64,000 bases of DNA, from contig NC_079912.1 of the NCBI RefSeq assembly GCF_024868665.1, positions 13,394,948 through 13,458,947 on the forward strand. The letters are read 5' to 3'. Positions 11,277 through 24,194 of this stretch are shown piece by piece (position 1 is the first letter of the stretch; the number at the start of each line of letters is the position of its first letter). The stretch is from Triplophysa rosa. Lineage: Eukaryota; Chordata; Actinopteri; Cypriniformes; Nemacheilidae. The translations under genes were made by a program, and so were the position numbers. The notes under the pieces were generated by a model, which was given only the letters and a program-made list of their open reading frames with translations, had not been told where the DNA came from and did not search any database.

Positions 11277-12561
11277 GTTTGAATTTTTATGAATTGGCCA
11301 CCTCATAAAGTACTTACAAATTCCTGTGAGATCTGACTGAAGTGACACATACTGAAAGAAAGTGAGTTATAGAAAAGCATTATATTGACACATTAACACG
11401 TTTCACATTTCATTCACCAAATATACACAACAGAATTGCTTACAGAATCACAGATAACATTACTGTCTACAGTATATTAAAAAACTATACCAATCCTTTG
11501 ATATGAATCAATCAATATATATAACAATATGACATTGTCTCAACTGAAAGTGCATTAAGAAAAGAGAGAGAGAGACATTGATTATTATCTATACAGTAAG
11601 CATATTTCCTGCTGAAGAAAGCCAGGCATCTCTGAGCGGCATATAGAACCACTCAATGTTAAAAATGCAAAGAGGGAGCACAGTTTTGTTCTTGGCCGTG
11701 GTCAAAGGTGAAACCTTGGTCTTGAAAACACTGTTGAAATATACGCCATTTTTAGAGCACTTCTTCAAAGAAGCAGGAAAAGGAGTGTAATCAGGTCAGA
11801 AAGGGGCCATTTGAGGCCCAGAGAGCCCCAGCTCAGCACTGAGGAGCATGGAGCTGTTTAAGACAGTTATGTACTCCTATCAGATAAGGTATGTGTCCCT
11901 TTTTGATCTTTCCTCCCAGCTTTGATCAGTGGCTTTGCATGTGAGAGTGTGGTGTTCATTTAGACATCAGGCAGCAGGGCAAATGGAATGGACAGAAAGT
12001 TGAGAACAGGACCTACAGATCTGCCTTTGGTCTTACACTGTGGGGTCCTCAGATCTGAGCGATGGTGATTTTTCGGTCTCTCTGTAGTGCATTGATCCTG
12101 GAACTAAATGTCACAAATGTGTCACCTGGTGTGATTCCAATTAGACATACAAATTTATGACAATTTATGACTAGAAAAAAATCTGAAATAAATTAAAACT
12201 GTTATATTTTAGCATCTTCAAAGTAGCCTTTTACCCAGAATTTGTAAAAATGTTCTTATGGGATTTTATGAGTATTAAACAATTTTGGGCTCTTACTGAC
12301 TTCTTTTCTTCATTATTTGTTCCAAGTCATTATTTTCAAAAACATGGTTTTAATAAAACTTTTGTTTTGAAGAGAAAGAAATGAAATTCATTTTAAACAT
12401 TGGGAAATATTTTTTCAGATCAAAAGGTTTTTAAGATGTAGAAATATAAAATATGCAAAGATACAGTATATAGAAAAAAATATGGTTCTAAATTAGCAAT
12501 ACAAGGATTACTCCTGACGTTTGCAACTTAACACCAAATAAACTGGTAATAAACTTCCATC
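11277..12561. other. noncoding DNA with one strong GATA motif
   Basis: No gene was recognised. 11620-12080 is somewhat more complex and contains AGATAAGG at 11882-11889, a consensus GATA-factor site. The remaining sequence is AT-rich. Confidence 0.45.
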
Positions 12562-12793
12562 CAAAATTCGGTTACACTTTATTTTACAGTGCCCGTGTTA
12601 CAGTGTAATTATACATTTAAGTACTGAGTAATAAAAAGTAACTTCATGTACTTACTATAGGGTTAGGGTTAGGATTAGGGTTTGGTTCAGGGTTAGTTAC
12701 ATGTAATTATGCATAATTTATAGTAAATACTATAGTAAATACTTGTAACATGTGTAACAAGGGCACTGTAAAATAAAGTGTTACCCAAAATTC
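12562..12793. mobile_element. 216-bp MITE with perfect 8-bp target duplication
   Basis: The element at 12570-12785 begins GGTTACACTTTATTTTACAG and ends in the near reverse complement CTGTAAAATAAAGTGTTACC, giving termini of about 30 bp. It is flanked on both sides by CAAAATTC (12562-12569 and 12786-12793). An 8-bp duplication fits hAT or P superfamilies. The core holds telomere-like GGGTTAGGGTTAGG units. It codes for nothing and is non-autonomous. Confidence 0.92.
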
Positions 12794-15640
12794 CTTATGT
12801 TCAAATTCCAATTTTCATGCCACCGATGCAGCTGTCGGATGCACACTGCTGATGTGTTGCGTCCCTTTGCAACAGATTTTGGGAATCGTGAGCAAACTCC
12901 ACTGAGCTAAATCTTCTCTGATTATGTGTGGCTGTCTGCCTCCTCTGATAAAAAAAGCTCTCTCCTTCCTCTCTGCCCAGCCCCCATCACGACTTACTGT
13001 ACCAGGATAACACAAAGAAACATTTCTCCTTGGAGTTAAAAGAAGAGAGATACCTATACTGTATTAATCTATTTTTCTTTAAACTACTTAATCCAAAATG
13101 GAGCTGGATATTCACATATAACATTCAGTTATTGCAGTTTTTGTGCTGAAAACCAACAATTGAGCTTTTAAATTAGCTCCTTTAATGAGGAGGTTTGCAA
13201 GATCCCATTGGGAGTTTAGACCAAATCTTTTAGTCTAGACTCTAGAGGTTGAGCCGTGGTTATGGGTTTCCAGATTAGCAAGAGAAATTAAGGATCTTAA
13301 AACAAAGAGTAGTTACAAATCCAGATTTGCAGGAAGAGCCCATTAAAGCGAACAGAGCAGAGCTGAGCATTAACCTCACTACCAGGACATCAAGAGACTA
13401 GAAAAGGATATCTCTGACTTCAGGAACATGATTTAAGTCATCTCAACCTACAACAGAACATTGATTGATCATCCACAGTCCATTCCTTAACCATCTGATT
13501 CATATCTGTCACAAAACTGAAATGTTATTTTGCAAGCTCTAATCTGATTGGTTGACTTTACCGACTTCCACGGTTAAGGACACCAAGGGATGTTGCATTA
13601 TGTCACACAATGTCGTCTAAGCTCTTGTACACAATTTACTTAAAATTATAATACATTTCTTGTCCTTCCTCTTTACACAGTTTCTTTCTCTGTATACATT
13701 GGCATGGTTTTACCTTCCTGTTCTGCACTTTCTGTCTCAGATTTTCTTCAGCAGTACGGCACTTCCTCACATACTAAAAACACTAATAATTGTTTCTTGC
13801 ATGGCTTAAACGCCACATTGTGCAACATATAAACACAATATACTTACAAAGTACTTCGCTCTCTGTGCGGTCTTAATCTGAATTCAGATTGTTATAAAAC
13901 CATACACAATAAAAAAAACGGAATTCCCCATGAACAGAAAAACATCTATAGATAGCAATCTACTGACAGAATCGATGTACTGCAGTGAATTCTCAATCTG
14001 TTGTCCAATGGGTTGATGATCCACGGTGAAACAATCAAAGAAAGAAAGCTGCTTAAAGCGCTAAGAAAAGGAGCACATAATGAACCTTAGAAAAGATGGA
14101 CAATAAATTAAGTGTCATGCAAATGAGCGGAATGCCCATCATTCAAAACGCACTAAGAAGAGGTTCGAGGAGTCCATCAAATGCTTTAAAACCATAGATC
14201 TTATCAGGTGTTAAAAGGGGATAGAGAACAAAAGCACTCATTCTCTCAGGTTCCTCTAACATCCAAACCTTGAGAAGACGGACTAAAGAGTGTTTAGTGC
14301 AGGTTTACAAGATCACTGAACTGCAAACTTCATCCACAGCATTGTGTTTGTGTTAAATAGCATCATTAAGACATTTGTGGCATGTCACAATGTAAATGTT
14401 TGAATTGCTTTCATGAACAATTCATGAATACAAATAGATAAACCTTAAAAATCTTTAACATTACATGGCATATTTTTTCTTTAAATGTCATTTCCAATGC
14501 AAACAAAAAAAACTGAATTTAATACGTGGAGGCAAAAAACAAATTTAGAAATGCAAACAAAGACCCTTTAAAAAGTTAATGATAGTGGTCACCATTCAGA
14601 TCCCTGTGACCCAACGACTGTTTGATGACTTAACAACCATCCCAAACTTCAGAAGCTCTGCAGGAGACACGGGACGTGTGTAATGGAAGCCGAGTCCCTC
14701 CCTGTGGAGGTGAGGAGTACGTAGGGTGCTTCCTTTCGAGTCTGCTTGTTTTATTGTTATGAACAGGGAGGAGGAAACTTTAAATCAATCCAGTTCTCAG
14801 GGTCTTTAAAAGCAAAGCTGGGCCTGCCACCAAGAGGAAGTGCATCTGTCATGATCAATTACATCCAGGGTATGAATGTTTCCCAGTGGTTAAGTGGTGA
14901 TCTATATCTGTTTTGTGTATGTTTCTTGTTTACTAGAATAGACTGACTAGAAGAGTAGAATAAAACAGAATAGAGAGGGTTTTAGGGTTTCTGACTTCTG
15001 CAGGCATTTTAGATGTTATCATTCGATGCAGTGTCAATAAAATATTACATCAGCGTCCTGAAGAACATCATTAATAACCCATTATTAACGGGTTACCCAT
15101 TAAAAACCCATTAAATCAAATTCAAACCTCTACATCGGTCACCTACAGTATAGACTTGTGTTATGAGTGATAAGGGTGATGGTGATCGAGATGGTGGGGG
15201 GTGTCACTAATTACCTCACATGAACCAACAAGTGCATAAGCGAGCAGTTATCTGTCTGTCCCCGAGCAACTTAAGTGGCGCTTTAAAACACAGCGTGCCT
15301 GAGAAGAGTTATTCAGTTTAACTCCCAGTGCTCCCTCAGAGTGAGGGTGCTTTCTGCTTCAACGGTCTTCACTTACGGGGACAAATCAGACCGTCAGTTG
15401 ACTCGGCAGATTGCCAGGTCACAGAGAGAGAGCAAGAACAAAAAGAGACCTTACCACCACGGGCTATCTTCATACATTTCCTGTCATATGTCATACATCC
15501 ATTTAAAAAGTGATGAAGTGGATCGCCACTGACTACTGCAAAGGACACCGGCTCTACAGATTTCTTTATTGGAATTTGTGGACCCCCGGATCCATCTTGT
15601 GGCCCCCCAGGGGACCCAGTTTATAGCTACCTATAAATGA
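12794..15640. other. long unique noncoding stretch
   Basis: No gene or intact transposon was recognised in about 2.8 kb. TGATTGAT, a PBX/HOX-type core, lies at 13462-13469. 15180-15500 is more GC-balanced and could be regulatory. 15594-15630 holds a CCCCCGGATCC/GGGGACCC patch of the sort found at old hAT element ends. Confidence 0.45.
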
Positions 15641-15654
15641 ATGGTAAGCTCCAT

Positions 15655-15880
15655 GTTTTGAACACATTTGAAAATAAAATAAAAAAACATAATAAAACAA
15701 TAAAATAAAATAATAAAATGTAATTTAATGTAATGTAATGTAATGTAAACAATAAAATGTACTATGAATCCCTATCTTACCACTTTAATTTAATTAAATG
15801 TAATTTTAAAATTAAAAGTTAAAATGAAAAAATACATTTAAACTAAACTCAACTAAACTGGTAATATATGGATTCATAGT
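15655..15880. repeat. A/T-rich simple repeat (AATAAA and TGTAA units)
   Basis: Low-complexity AATAAAATAAA-type sequence is followed by four or more TGTAA pentamers at about 15728-15748 and further A/T-only tracts. This is simple-sequence DNA with no coding capacity. Confidence 0.8.
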
Positions 15881-16122
15881 GAAATATTCTAGGAGGGAGC
15901 TGAGACAATAAAGAAGAGACAGTGAAAGACACCTAAATTTGTGTTCCAGAGTATAAAGAACCACTACAATGCACCTACAATGAAAGTGTGAGCAAATAAA
16001 ACTGTAATAAAATCATTTCCAGAACATCTTATTGTCAAGGCCATCGTCATGTGGCATGTTGGCTTACTGAAAACACAGAACATATGCCTTAATTCTCAGC
16101 CTTCCTATTAGCCAATGGGTTA

Positions 16123-16171
16123 AGGGAGAGAGAGGCAAAGAGAGAGAGAGAGGCAAAGAGAGAGAGAGAGT
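16123..16171. repeat. interrupted (GA)n microsatellite
   Basis: GA dinucleotide runs are broken twice by GGCAAA, giving a short two-level repeat of the GAGAGAGGCAAA type. Confidence 0.85.
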
Positions 16172-17644
16172 CAATGCGAGGAAGCCTGTGTGTCGAGTGA
16201 GATGAGGCCAGTCTGCATATTGATTGTGAGGCTGTTTTGCCAATGTTCCCTTAATATGTAGGTCAGCGAAGCTCCAGACTTCAGATTCACAAGCATGTTA
16301 AATTCTGTTATTTGGGTCACACCTCAATTACCAGCTCCTGGCCCGATAAGGAGCTCACAGATGATGTGTAAGGAGAATTTTATTTGAGCAATTTAACTAT
16401 CTCTAAGAAATGATGTTCAGATGTTATTTGGTGAAGGGTCTCAGCGAGGATTACAGAGCAACAGGCTCCTACAGCTGAGAGGTAGAGGGAGACAAAATAA
16501 ACGCCTTTGTGTGTCGCCTATGCAAATGACAAGACCACCCATGTTCAACATTCCCAGTCACTCAAATTTAATTTACCGGGTTTCAGAATCATCAAGAGAA
16601 AAGAAAAGCACCACTTCAGAAACAATAGTATCACTGGGTACCAAGCAAGTCCTTTCAAATCTGTGCAGAGATGTAGCAACCGAGGTTGGCTGCAGTGTGC
16701 GATTGGTCTTGGTGCAACCAATGGCAGGTTGAGCTGCGAACCTCCAATCAGAATTAGACGGTTTTGAACAAAGGAATGTTGCACTGCATTTGATTATTCG
16801 AGAGCTGAGAGACTTCAAGAAAAAGATTCTCCCAGGGCACATGTTGAGAACTATTCAAGGTGCACATTTCCAGTAGAAGAAACAGCAATGGAACGTTCTT
16901 TGTTTTAATTTCAAAGCATTAATGATTAATCATGTGCTTTACTACTCCAAAGGATGTCCCATAGAGAAAAACTAGCTACACATTCAATTAATACTCAACA
17001 CACCCTCGGCATGGGGTCAGTGTTAAGCCCCAACACTAAAGTCCTTTTCTCCATATGGGGGGAGGGAAGATGACAAGCTCAGGGATTCCAACCTCACACA
17101 CATTATTCCAGAGAGATTAATGAAATGAATTTTAGAGATATAACAAAGGCAAGGAGCAGACACATTTTTCGGCCAGGAGACCAGAGAGCAGACTATGACA
17201 GAGACTGTCAGTCATTTTAAAGGGGAGGAGAAAACTCTCTATACTCTCACATTGGTGATTAGGGTGACATATTGCAATGAGTGGAAATGCTCTAATTGAG
17301 CATGTTTTGGCACGATGCATGGAATTTATTTCTCACAGTCACCACGTAAACTGTGCTCTTTTGTCAGAGCCTGGGTGTTAACATGAATCATTTACATAGA
17401 TTTGAACACAGGTCGATGCTGCTAAATGGGATCATGAAATGTTTGCGTATAATCAAAAACTAACACGTTTACTTTTATAAGAGAAGTTCCTGATCATATT
17501 GTGTTGGATAGATAAAACACTGCACACTATTTTAAAGGACTTTTTTTTCTTTAAAACCAGATCAGTGAATTAGTGAATCTCAACCTTTGCTATTGTTTAT
17601 GCTTAATAACTTAATATTCTAAACAGTCTAAAAATGACAATGTA
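16172..17644. other. noncoding DNA with a CCAAT cluster
   Basis: No gene was recognised. ATTGG at 16702-16706, CCAAT at 16718-16722 and CCAAT at 16744-16748 sit within 47 bp, an NF-Y-like arrangement. The palindrome TGATTAATCA recurs at 16923-16932. Overlapping short frames on both strands at 16421-16842 have no domain. Confidence 0.45.
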
Positions 17645-17649
17645 AAGAC

Positions 17650-18603
17650 TCTAGTCTACTCTAGTCTACTCTACTCAGGGTTGGGTAGGCCTACCGGACT
17701 ATACTATACTGTATAAAGTACTATATATACTGTATATAATATATGTTATTCTTTCCGTTATTCTGTTAAAAATGTATATTAAAAATGAATGTTAAATTCA
17801 GTCATGATGATGTTAAAATAGTTTTTGTGAACTATTTAAGTTTTGGTATAGTATCTAAGGGTCTGCTAATGGTGGCGGCCTCATGGTTTAGGTAAATTAT
17901 CACACTGCATAAATAAGCAATTATGTGTGTGATGAGGAAATAGAATAAGTTGGTAGTAATGATAATGCTGTAGTTATTTCTACTGTATTTTGTCCAGTGT
18001 GTAAAACTTCAACAAAATGTTGAAATTGAGAGGTTTGGACTTTTTTTTCACTGAAATAAATGTTTTTATTACACAGACAGTAAAGTACCTGAAAAAGGTA
18101 CTGTTTGGTACTGGCACCGAATTCCAGGTACTGTACCGGTAAAAATGTGAACGTACCCAACCCTAACTCTAGTCTACTCTACTCTACTCTACTCTACTCT
18201 AGCCTAGCCTAGCCTAGCCTAGCCTACTCTCCTCTCCTCTACTCTACTCTAGCCTACTCTACTCTACTCTACTCTACTCTACTCTACTCTACTCTACTCT
18301 ACTCTAGCCTACTCTCCTCTACTCTACTCTAGCCTACTCTCCTCTACTCTACTCTAGCCTACTCTCCTCTAGCCTACTCTCCTCTACTCTACTCTAGCCT
18401 ACTCTACTCTACTCTCCTCTACTCTACTCTACTCTACTCTAGCCTACTCTCCTCTACTCTACTCTAGCCTACTCTACTCTAGCCTACTCTCCTCTACTCT
18501 ACTCTACTCTACTCTACTCTAGCCTACTCTCCTCTAGCCTACTCTCCTCTCCTCTACTCTACTCTAGCCTACTCTACTCTACTCTACTCTACTCTAGCCT
18601 AAT
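17650..18603. repeat. 5-bp-register minisatellite (ACTCT/AGCCT/CCTCT)
   Basis: A short left block (17650-17675) and a 435-bp right block (18166-18600) are built almost wholly from three pentamers: ACTCT, AGCCT and CCTCT. The register stays at 5 bp over the right block with no indel. A higher-order unit of five pentamers (AGCCT, ACTCT, CCTCT, ACTCT, ACTCT) recurs several times between about 18306 and 18560. The two blocks are separated by a transposon-like insertion. Confidence 0.93.
17676..18165. mobile_element. hAT-like non-autonomous element inside the minisatellite
   Basis: The left end is CAGGGTTGGGTA and the right end TACCCAACCCTA, inverted termini of about 12 bp enclosing about 490 bp. 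Flanking octamers are ACTCTACT (17668-17675) and ACTCTAGT (18166-18173), matching at 7 of 8 positions. That supports an 8-bp target duplication, but such a match is also likely by chance in this satellite. The right subterminal region repeats GGTACTG/CCGGTA motifs. It is noncoding. Confidence 0.75.
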
Positions 18604-18763
18604 CTCCCAGCATTGTTGCATTGTCAACAACATTTCAAGGCCCTCTACTGAAAAATTATACCTAGTTTCATTATTTATTTAAAGCTTGGTAAAATAAAAA
18701 AGTTTTTTGAGACTTCCTAGTGGACCCCTGCCCCCTGGTTGAGAAACACTGATCTAGATGACC
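18604..18763. mobile_element. probable hAT terminus fragment (GTTGAGAAACACTG)
   Basis: 18710-18754 reads GACTTCCTAGTGGACCCC, then CCTGGTTGAGAAACACTG, resembling the end of a widespread fish hAT family whose terminus is CAGTGTTTCTCAACC. No matching opposite end is visible; it could lie on the other side of the minisatellite. The fragment contains a CTCF-like match at 18727-18741. Confidence 0.45.
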
Positions 18764-18991
18764 TTAAAGTCATAGGGATAGTTCACACAAACATGAAAAT
18801 TCTTTCATTTACTCACCCCCTTTCCAAACCTTAATGACTTTATTCTGCAGAACACGAAAAAGAAAATGAAATGTTGGCTTCCATTGTATGGGCACAAAGA
18901 GACCACTGAGACATTTCTTAACGTCTCACAACAACATAAGGGTGAATAAATGATGCAAGAATGTTCATCTTTTGCGTGAACTATCCCTTAA
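18764..18991. mobile_element. Angel-like MITE, copy 3
   Basis: TTAA lies at both ends (18764-18767 and 18988-18991). The left end has ATAGGGATAGTTCAC, and the right end has GTGAACTATCCCTTAA. The internal landmarks TTCCATTGTATGGGCACAAA and GAGACATTTCTTAACG are present. At about 228 bp it is shorter than average because of internal deletions. Confidence 0.88.
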
Positions 18992-20925
18992 ATGCTATTA
19001 ATATGCATATTTTTTTTACATTTTGAAGTTGCAGGGAGGAAACAAATATGATCCAGGTAGCTTGTAGGTGTGGCTTTGCTGTTTTCACTCAATAGGGTAC
19101 GCTGACAGTAATGGTAGGGGTCCTTTATAGTGTCCCATCATGACTGACACCGGTAAACACCCTCCGTTACCCAAAAACCAGCCACATCTGTCATGAGAAC
19201 CTGTTGGAGCTCCTTCGTTAGCACATTAATTACCTGTAAAGGTGTATGATTACAATCACCTTCTAGACAAAAAGAACACAGGCCAGGACGGTGCTGTCAT
19301 TTCTATTATGAAGAAGACAGTGTGTAATATGTATGTATTCATTAAGCTGCCAAACTCTATTATACAGGATTAGGCTTTATCTACTATAAGGCTTTGTTTA
19401 AGCTTATCATGCTTATCTAAGTGAATTAACTTATCTAGAGCAAGTAGGAAGAATTGGTTTACCAATTTAAAAATATTCTTTAGTTGATCTTTCATTGCAT
19501 TTTGGTGCAAAAGCTATTTTTCATTTTTTTGAATCATTGAAAATCATGGAATTTACCTTTGAAAATGTGTTTTTTTTAGGAGACTCCAGAGGATGATACG
19601 TAAGGAAAAATCTTTTCAGACTTTCCAGCACACACTGCAACGCTGTGTTTTTTCAACTTTACATCCTTTCCAAAGTATGCCACAAATGCACAAAGAGTTC
19701 CCGACCTTCCTCCAAAAGTCCCTCAGTAACCAACATAGATCATTTTACCATGAGAACCGGACTTAGAGTCTCCTCAGCTTTAACGCATTACACATGCCTG
19801 CTTTCAGCATCTAACGTATGCATTTAGATTCTTAGTGATTTTTTCCTTTTTTAAAGATTTTAAAACATTCAACAACTTCCTAAGCATTGTTCGGGTAGAA
19901 AAGGCCTTTAGCTAAACTCTCCAAGGTTGTGCCCGTGAAGAACAATAAAGGGTTTCTAACCAATATTTCATTAAATCTATCTAGATTATTACTAGATATA
20001 GGTTATAACTAGATCTATTCACCGCTACTGGTATATCAAAGCAATAGATGAGACTTTATCCCACAGGAATTCATGGAAAATGGTGAGAAATGTGTTTTCG
20101 GCAGTGTAATTATCTTGGAGTGTCATTTAAGCCTATTGCAATCTCTGAAAGTACGACCGGAGCGTATGATTAATGCGCATTCCAGGTCTGAAAAAGTGAT
20201 ACGACCAAAACAAACTGAACAAAAAAAGGTGAATAAAAACGTAAATTAAAATGATTTTTTTAATCATGAAGAGCAGTTCTGATTTTTCTATCTGGAGAGT
20301 GATTTTCGTGTGGAAAGTGCACTGTGAGAGTGACTGGAAACGGAAAATGTGAGCTCGACCTTATAGAATTGAGAAGGGTGGACGAGAGGGTGGGGTTGCC
20401 TGAGGATCGCTCACATGTTTTTACTGTTGCTGTGTGGAAACTTCAAAGAACTCTGCGGCTGCAAAAAAATCCCTTTTTTTCCCACTTGCAACTAGTCAAC
20501 TTGGCTGTGGGCCAAGGAGTTGTAACAAAAGGAAAAAATTCTCAGGCTTTTACGTGAATAGTGTTATATCTACCGCTTCTCTTTTTTTGTGCTCTTATGC
20601 TAGAGCAGGTACTTGGTTGGTGTCCAGTGGGGGAACCCCGTCAGAATCGTCTTGCCTTTCTGATGTCATCAGCGGCAAACTATGACATAACTGATATACC
20701 ATAATGCCCTCAATTAAACATGACAGATTATAAACAACTTTTTTTAGGAGCTATATACACATTTTGAGTAAAGTAATTTCATTCAAGTTTCTTTATAACA
20801 TTACAAGGTGATTTGAATGCACTGACCTGTATTTTTCCTCAAAATGCAATTAATTAAAAGATTTTACATGCAAATAAAATGTTTTTGTAGACTACTATGG
20901 AAAATAATGTCACCTTTAATCACCT
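18992..20925. other. noncoding DNA
   Basis: No gene or intact transposon was recognised. TGATGTCATCA at 20661-20671 is a near-palindromic ATF/CRE-type site in a slightly GC-richer patch. Short frames at 20324-20685 show no domain. Confidence 0.45.
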
Positions 20926-21356
20926 TTAAAGGAACAGTTCACCTAAAAATAAAAATGATGTCATAATTTAATCACCCTCAAATTGTTCCAGATCTGTATA
21001 AGTTTCTTTGTTCTGATGAACACAGAGAAAGATATTTGGAAGAATGCTTCTAACCAAACAGTTCTTGGCCACCATTGACTACCATCGTAGGTAAAAAGGC
21101 TTTATAAATGTCTTTGTTCTGTTGAACACAAACAAAGATACGTTGAAGAATGTAGGAAAGCAAACACTTCTTGGGCACTTTTGACTACTATTGTAATTTT
21201 TTCTACTATGGTTGTCGATGATGGCCAATAACTGTATGGTTACAAGCATTCTTCCAAATATCTTTCTCTGTGTTCATCAAAACAAAGAAATGTATACAGA
21301 TTTGGAACAACTCGAGGTGAGTAAATGATTTATTTTTTTGTGAACTGTCCCTTTAA
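20926..21356. mobile_element. Angel-like MITE, copy 4 (long subfamily B)
   Basis: TTAA-bounded, with left end TTAAAGGAACAGTTCACC and right end GTGAACTGTCCCTTTAA. The interior differs from copies 1-3: it has the ACCATTGACTACCATCGTAG and GAACACAGAGAAAGATATTTGG blocks and their inverted partners, so the whole 431 bp is a long imperfect palindrome with a partial internal duplication. It is noncoding. Confidence 0.88.
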
Positions 21357-24194
21357 AAAAAAGTTCTGTCCTCACTGTCTTAGGTCAAGAAGTAAAAATA
21401 CCCAGCAGATTTATCACAAAGTCTGAACTTTGAGAGGGGGTGAGTTCTTGCCGCCTGCCAAGTGCTTCAGTCCAAAGTACATTGAGTGAAATGACTAATT
21501 CCCTCTCTAATTTCATTGTTATTTGAGGATTTATTCTACTGTTTATGTCAGCAGAAGCAAATACAGAACAGAACATTTGTTTTACAGCCCAAAGTAGTAA
21601 GACATTGTGTAAGTGCAGGAGAAATACACCACAGTGAAAATGTACACTAAATAGTGTGGGAATCCCGTGTACTTAAAGAACCTATAGGTAAGAGTGACCA
21701 CGGTAAAACTATAGCCTAGTACGGTGGAATTCAGATGTAGGGATCACATGCAAAAAAGAACGAACCTGAGTGTTCAGTAAAATGCTTCAAATATCAGGAA
21801 CCTGAATGATGGGTGAGAATTAATGAAGCCATAAAACAGGCAGAGTTTAAATTCACACTTCCATAAAATATCTCTACAATGTGGCTTTAAGCTAATACAT
21901 GCAAAACCCCGTCTTTCACAGGAGATCTCGCAACCTTAAACACAGTCTGTCCCTTTGATGCTGCTCTGTTCATATGATCAAAGAACACACAGCACTGCCA
22001 GGACGTCTTATTGCAGATGACAGTAGAGACACCTGCTTTGCGGCTCTTGGCAGAAATATTGCAGTTTCTACCCACACAACATGTCTCTGACTCTTTATGT
22101 GCATGGTCTTTTCTCAATGCAAGTCTTTTTCTGACAAATTTTAGATACTAGGAAATTAACCGGATTATTGCTTTCTGGTCAATATATTGAAGCAATTTCA
22201 TATGACTGTTGCCTAGAGAACAAAGAGCGGTTGCTCTTTCATAGCTGAGGAGATTTTATGGAGTTTTCAGTTGTGTTTCATATAAGTATCAACATGGTCT
22301 CAAATGTTACTCTTAAAATTGCTTAGGAAAGACAAAATTAGAAACAAAAGACACAATTGAATATATTAAGAGTAGGAAGCTATAATGAGTGTAGATCAAA
22401 TAATCTGGATTTGAGATATTGAGACTTGGAGAATCCGAGTTTAGTTAATGACATCGTTGATATCTCTTCTGGAATTCTAACGGAGACATTCTGGGTTTTT
22501 TGTCAGAAGAAATATAGGACATGCAGAAGACATAATCAAACATTTTATTTGCTTTCCATGTAACCTCATTGATATCTTGGAGACATAATTAAGATATTAA
22601 AAATCTAATTTCTTATTAATTCACAACAATTAGTTCAGGCCCTCTAATTTCATTGATTAAGTGTCATCTGTTTGCATCACTTTTGTCTGATGCTTGGCTT
22701 ATATTGAATAATTTTAGTTGACTTGGTCGCACATGGTTGTTTTAGTCAAAATAAGACCTTTATGGTTCAGGTGTGTTCTAATAAGGGTTGAAACTAAATT
22801 CTGCAGGACACCAGCCCTCCATGGATTCTGACATCTGTGTTACATACAACTAATCCAGAGAGCTGATATTCAGTAAAAAGCAAATCACGTTGTACAAAAA
22901 TATCTGGTGTGCGCTCTTCCATGCCATACAGAAACAAAGGTCACTGCTTCAAAATGACACAATCACGTGCTATTACACGCTTACATAACATTTATCAGAA
23001 GAAGAGGTATGTTTCCACATGGGCTCCGTTATATAATATCATTTAATTACACTAAAGCTGCTCCTCAGAATTTATCCCATCAGGTATCAGGATCTAATTT
23101 GACAAATCACTCAAACATTTGTCGAACGCATGTAAGCAAATCGGGCGTAAAAAAGCCCAACATTTTGACTTCTGGACAGTTAACAGTGTTCCGGTGAAGT
23201 GTCTCTCAGACCTGTGTGTGATAAGATATGATCGCTCTCACTGTGTCAAGCTACAGGTCACTGTAGCTCAAGTGTTGACAGGAGGGTGTGTGCTCGTGTC
23301 AGCGGTCCGGGGATTGGGTTGGCCAAAACTGCTGCCCTTTTTCCTGTTTGACAGGACTTTGACATTCCGGAGAGGCGTCACCTTTCATGCTGCTGTATGA
23401 GAATGTTATTGTACTCGGAGGCTTCCTGGGAATAGCGCTAGTAACAGCGTGTCCTCGGAAAAGGCACATGCACGCGTTCTGTTCAGCGAGTGGCCGAGTG
23501 CGCAACATGTGAGACAAAGACAAACATGTTGTTTGCATACAATGTGTGAAGAACTTTGAAGAACCAAAAAAGGAAGGGTTCACAAAAATGGCTCTATTTA
23601 TGCGATCTCATGTTTCTCTGTTTTTTTTTTGGTAGAACTTTTTAAAGAATTATATAGTATACTGTATAATTATAATTATATGTAAAACAAGTAAATTGCA
23701 GTCTTTTCAGGTTTTGACCGTATTTCAAAAATACTTGAAAACTCTAGAAATATCAGTTGTGTTTTACAGTGCACCATGAAAGAGGTTCATATGACTTTAT
23801 ATATTACACTATATATTATATTGCTTTATATATTCTTAAAAAATATAATAGTTTTGCATAATGAACAACAGACCAAAAGTTATTATTTACTGATGTCCAC
23901 CACAGAAATTTTTTTGTTTTTAGAAAAAAAAACGTCAAATCTTTTCCTAACACAAGTCTATGATATAGCTACATGAGATGGGTTTACAGTGTTTTTGGAT
24001 CTTGACAAATCAAATTTGGTCAAACAGATTCTAATCAACATAACATGTCATTTTTGTAAGAATTATCCCATCGATTTCCTAAATTTCCAAAATTCTAACT
24101 AACTCCCAGCTAATAGCATTCGTATGCAGACAGTAACAAGAAACCCACATTTTTTGTTTTGTCTCGCTAGGAAGATGGAAGCTCAACAGTTTTA
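21357..24194. other. long noncoding stretch, no gene recognised
   Basis: Nothing coding is supported in about 2.8 kb. GTTGCCTAGAGAAC at 22208-22221 is a diverged RFX X-box. 22960-23560 is GC-balanced with short frames on both strands and may include regulatory DNA. 23780-23850 is TA-rich low-complexity sequence. Confidence 0.45.

Noticed and set aside
12658..12700. Interstitial telomere (TTAGGG)n
   Set aside because: Only a few imperfect units, and they lie at the centre of a defined transposon with target duplications.
18166..18603. Triplex-forming polypurine tract
   Set aside because: The pentamer ACTCT has a purine in every unit, so neither strand is purely pyrimidine.
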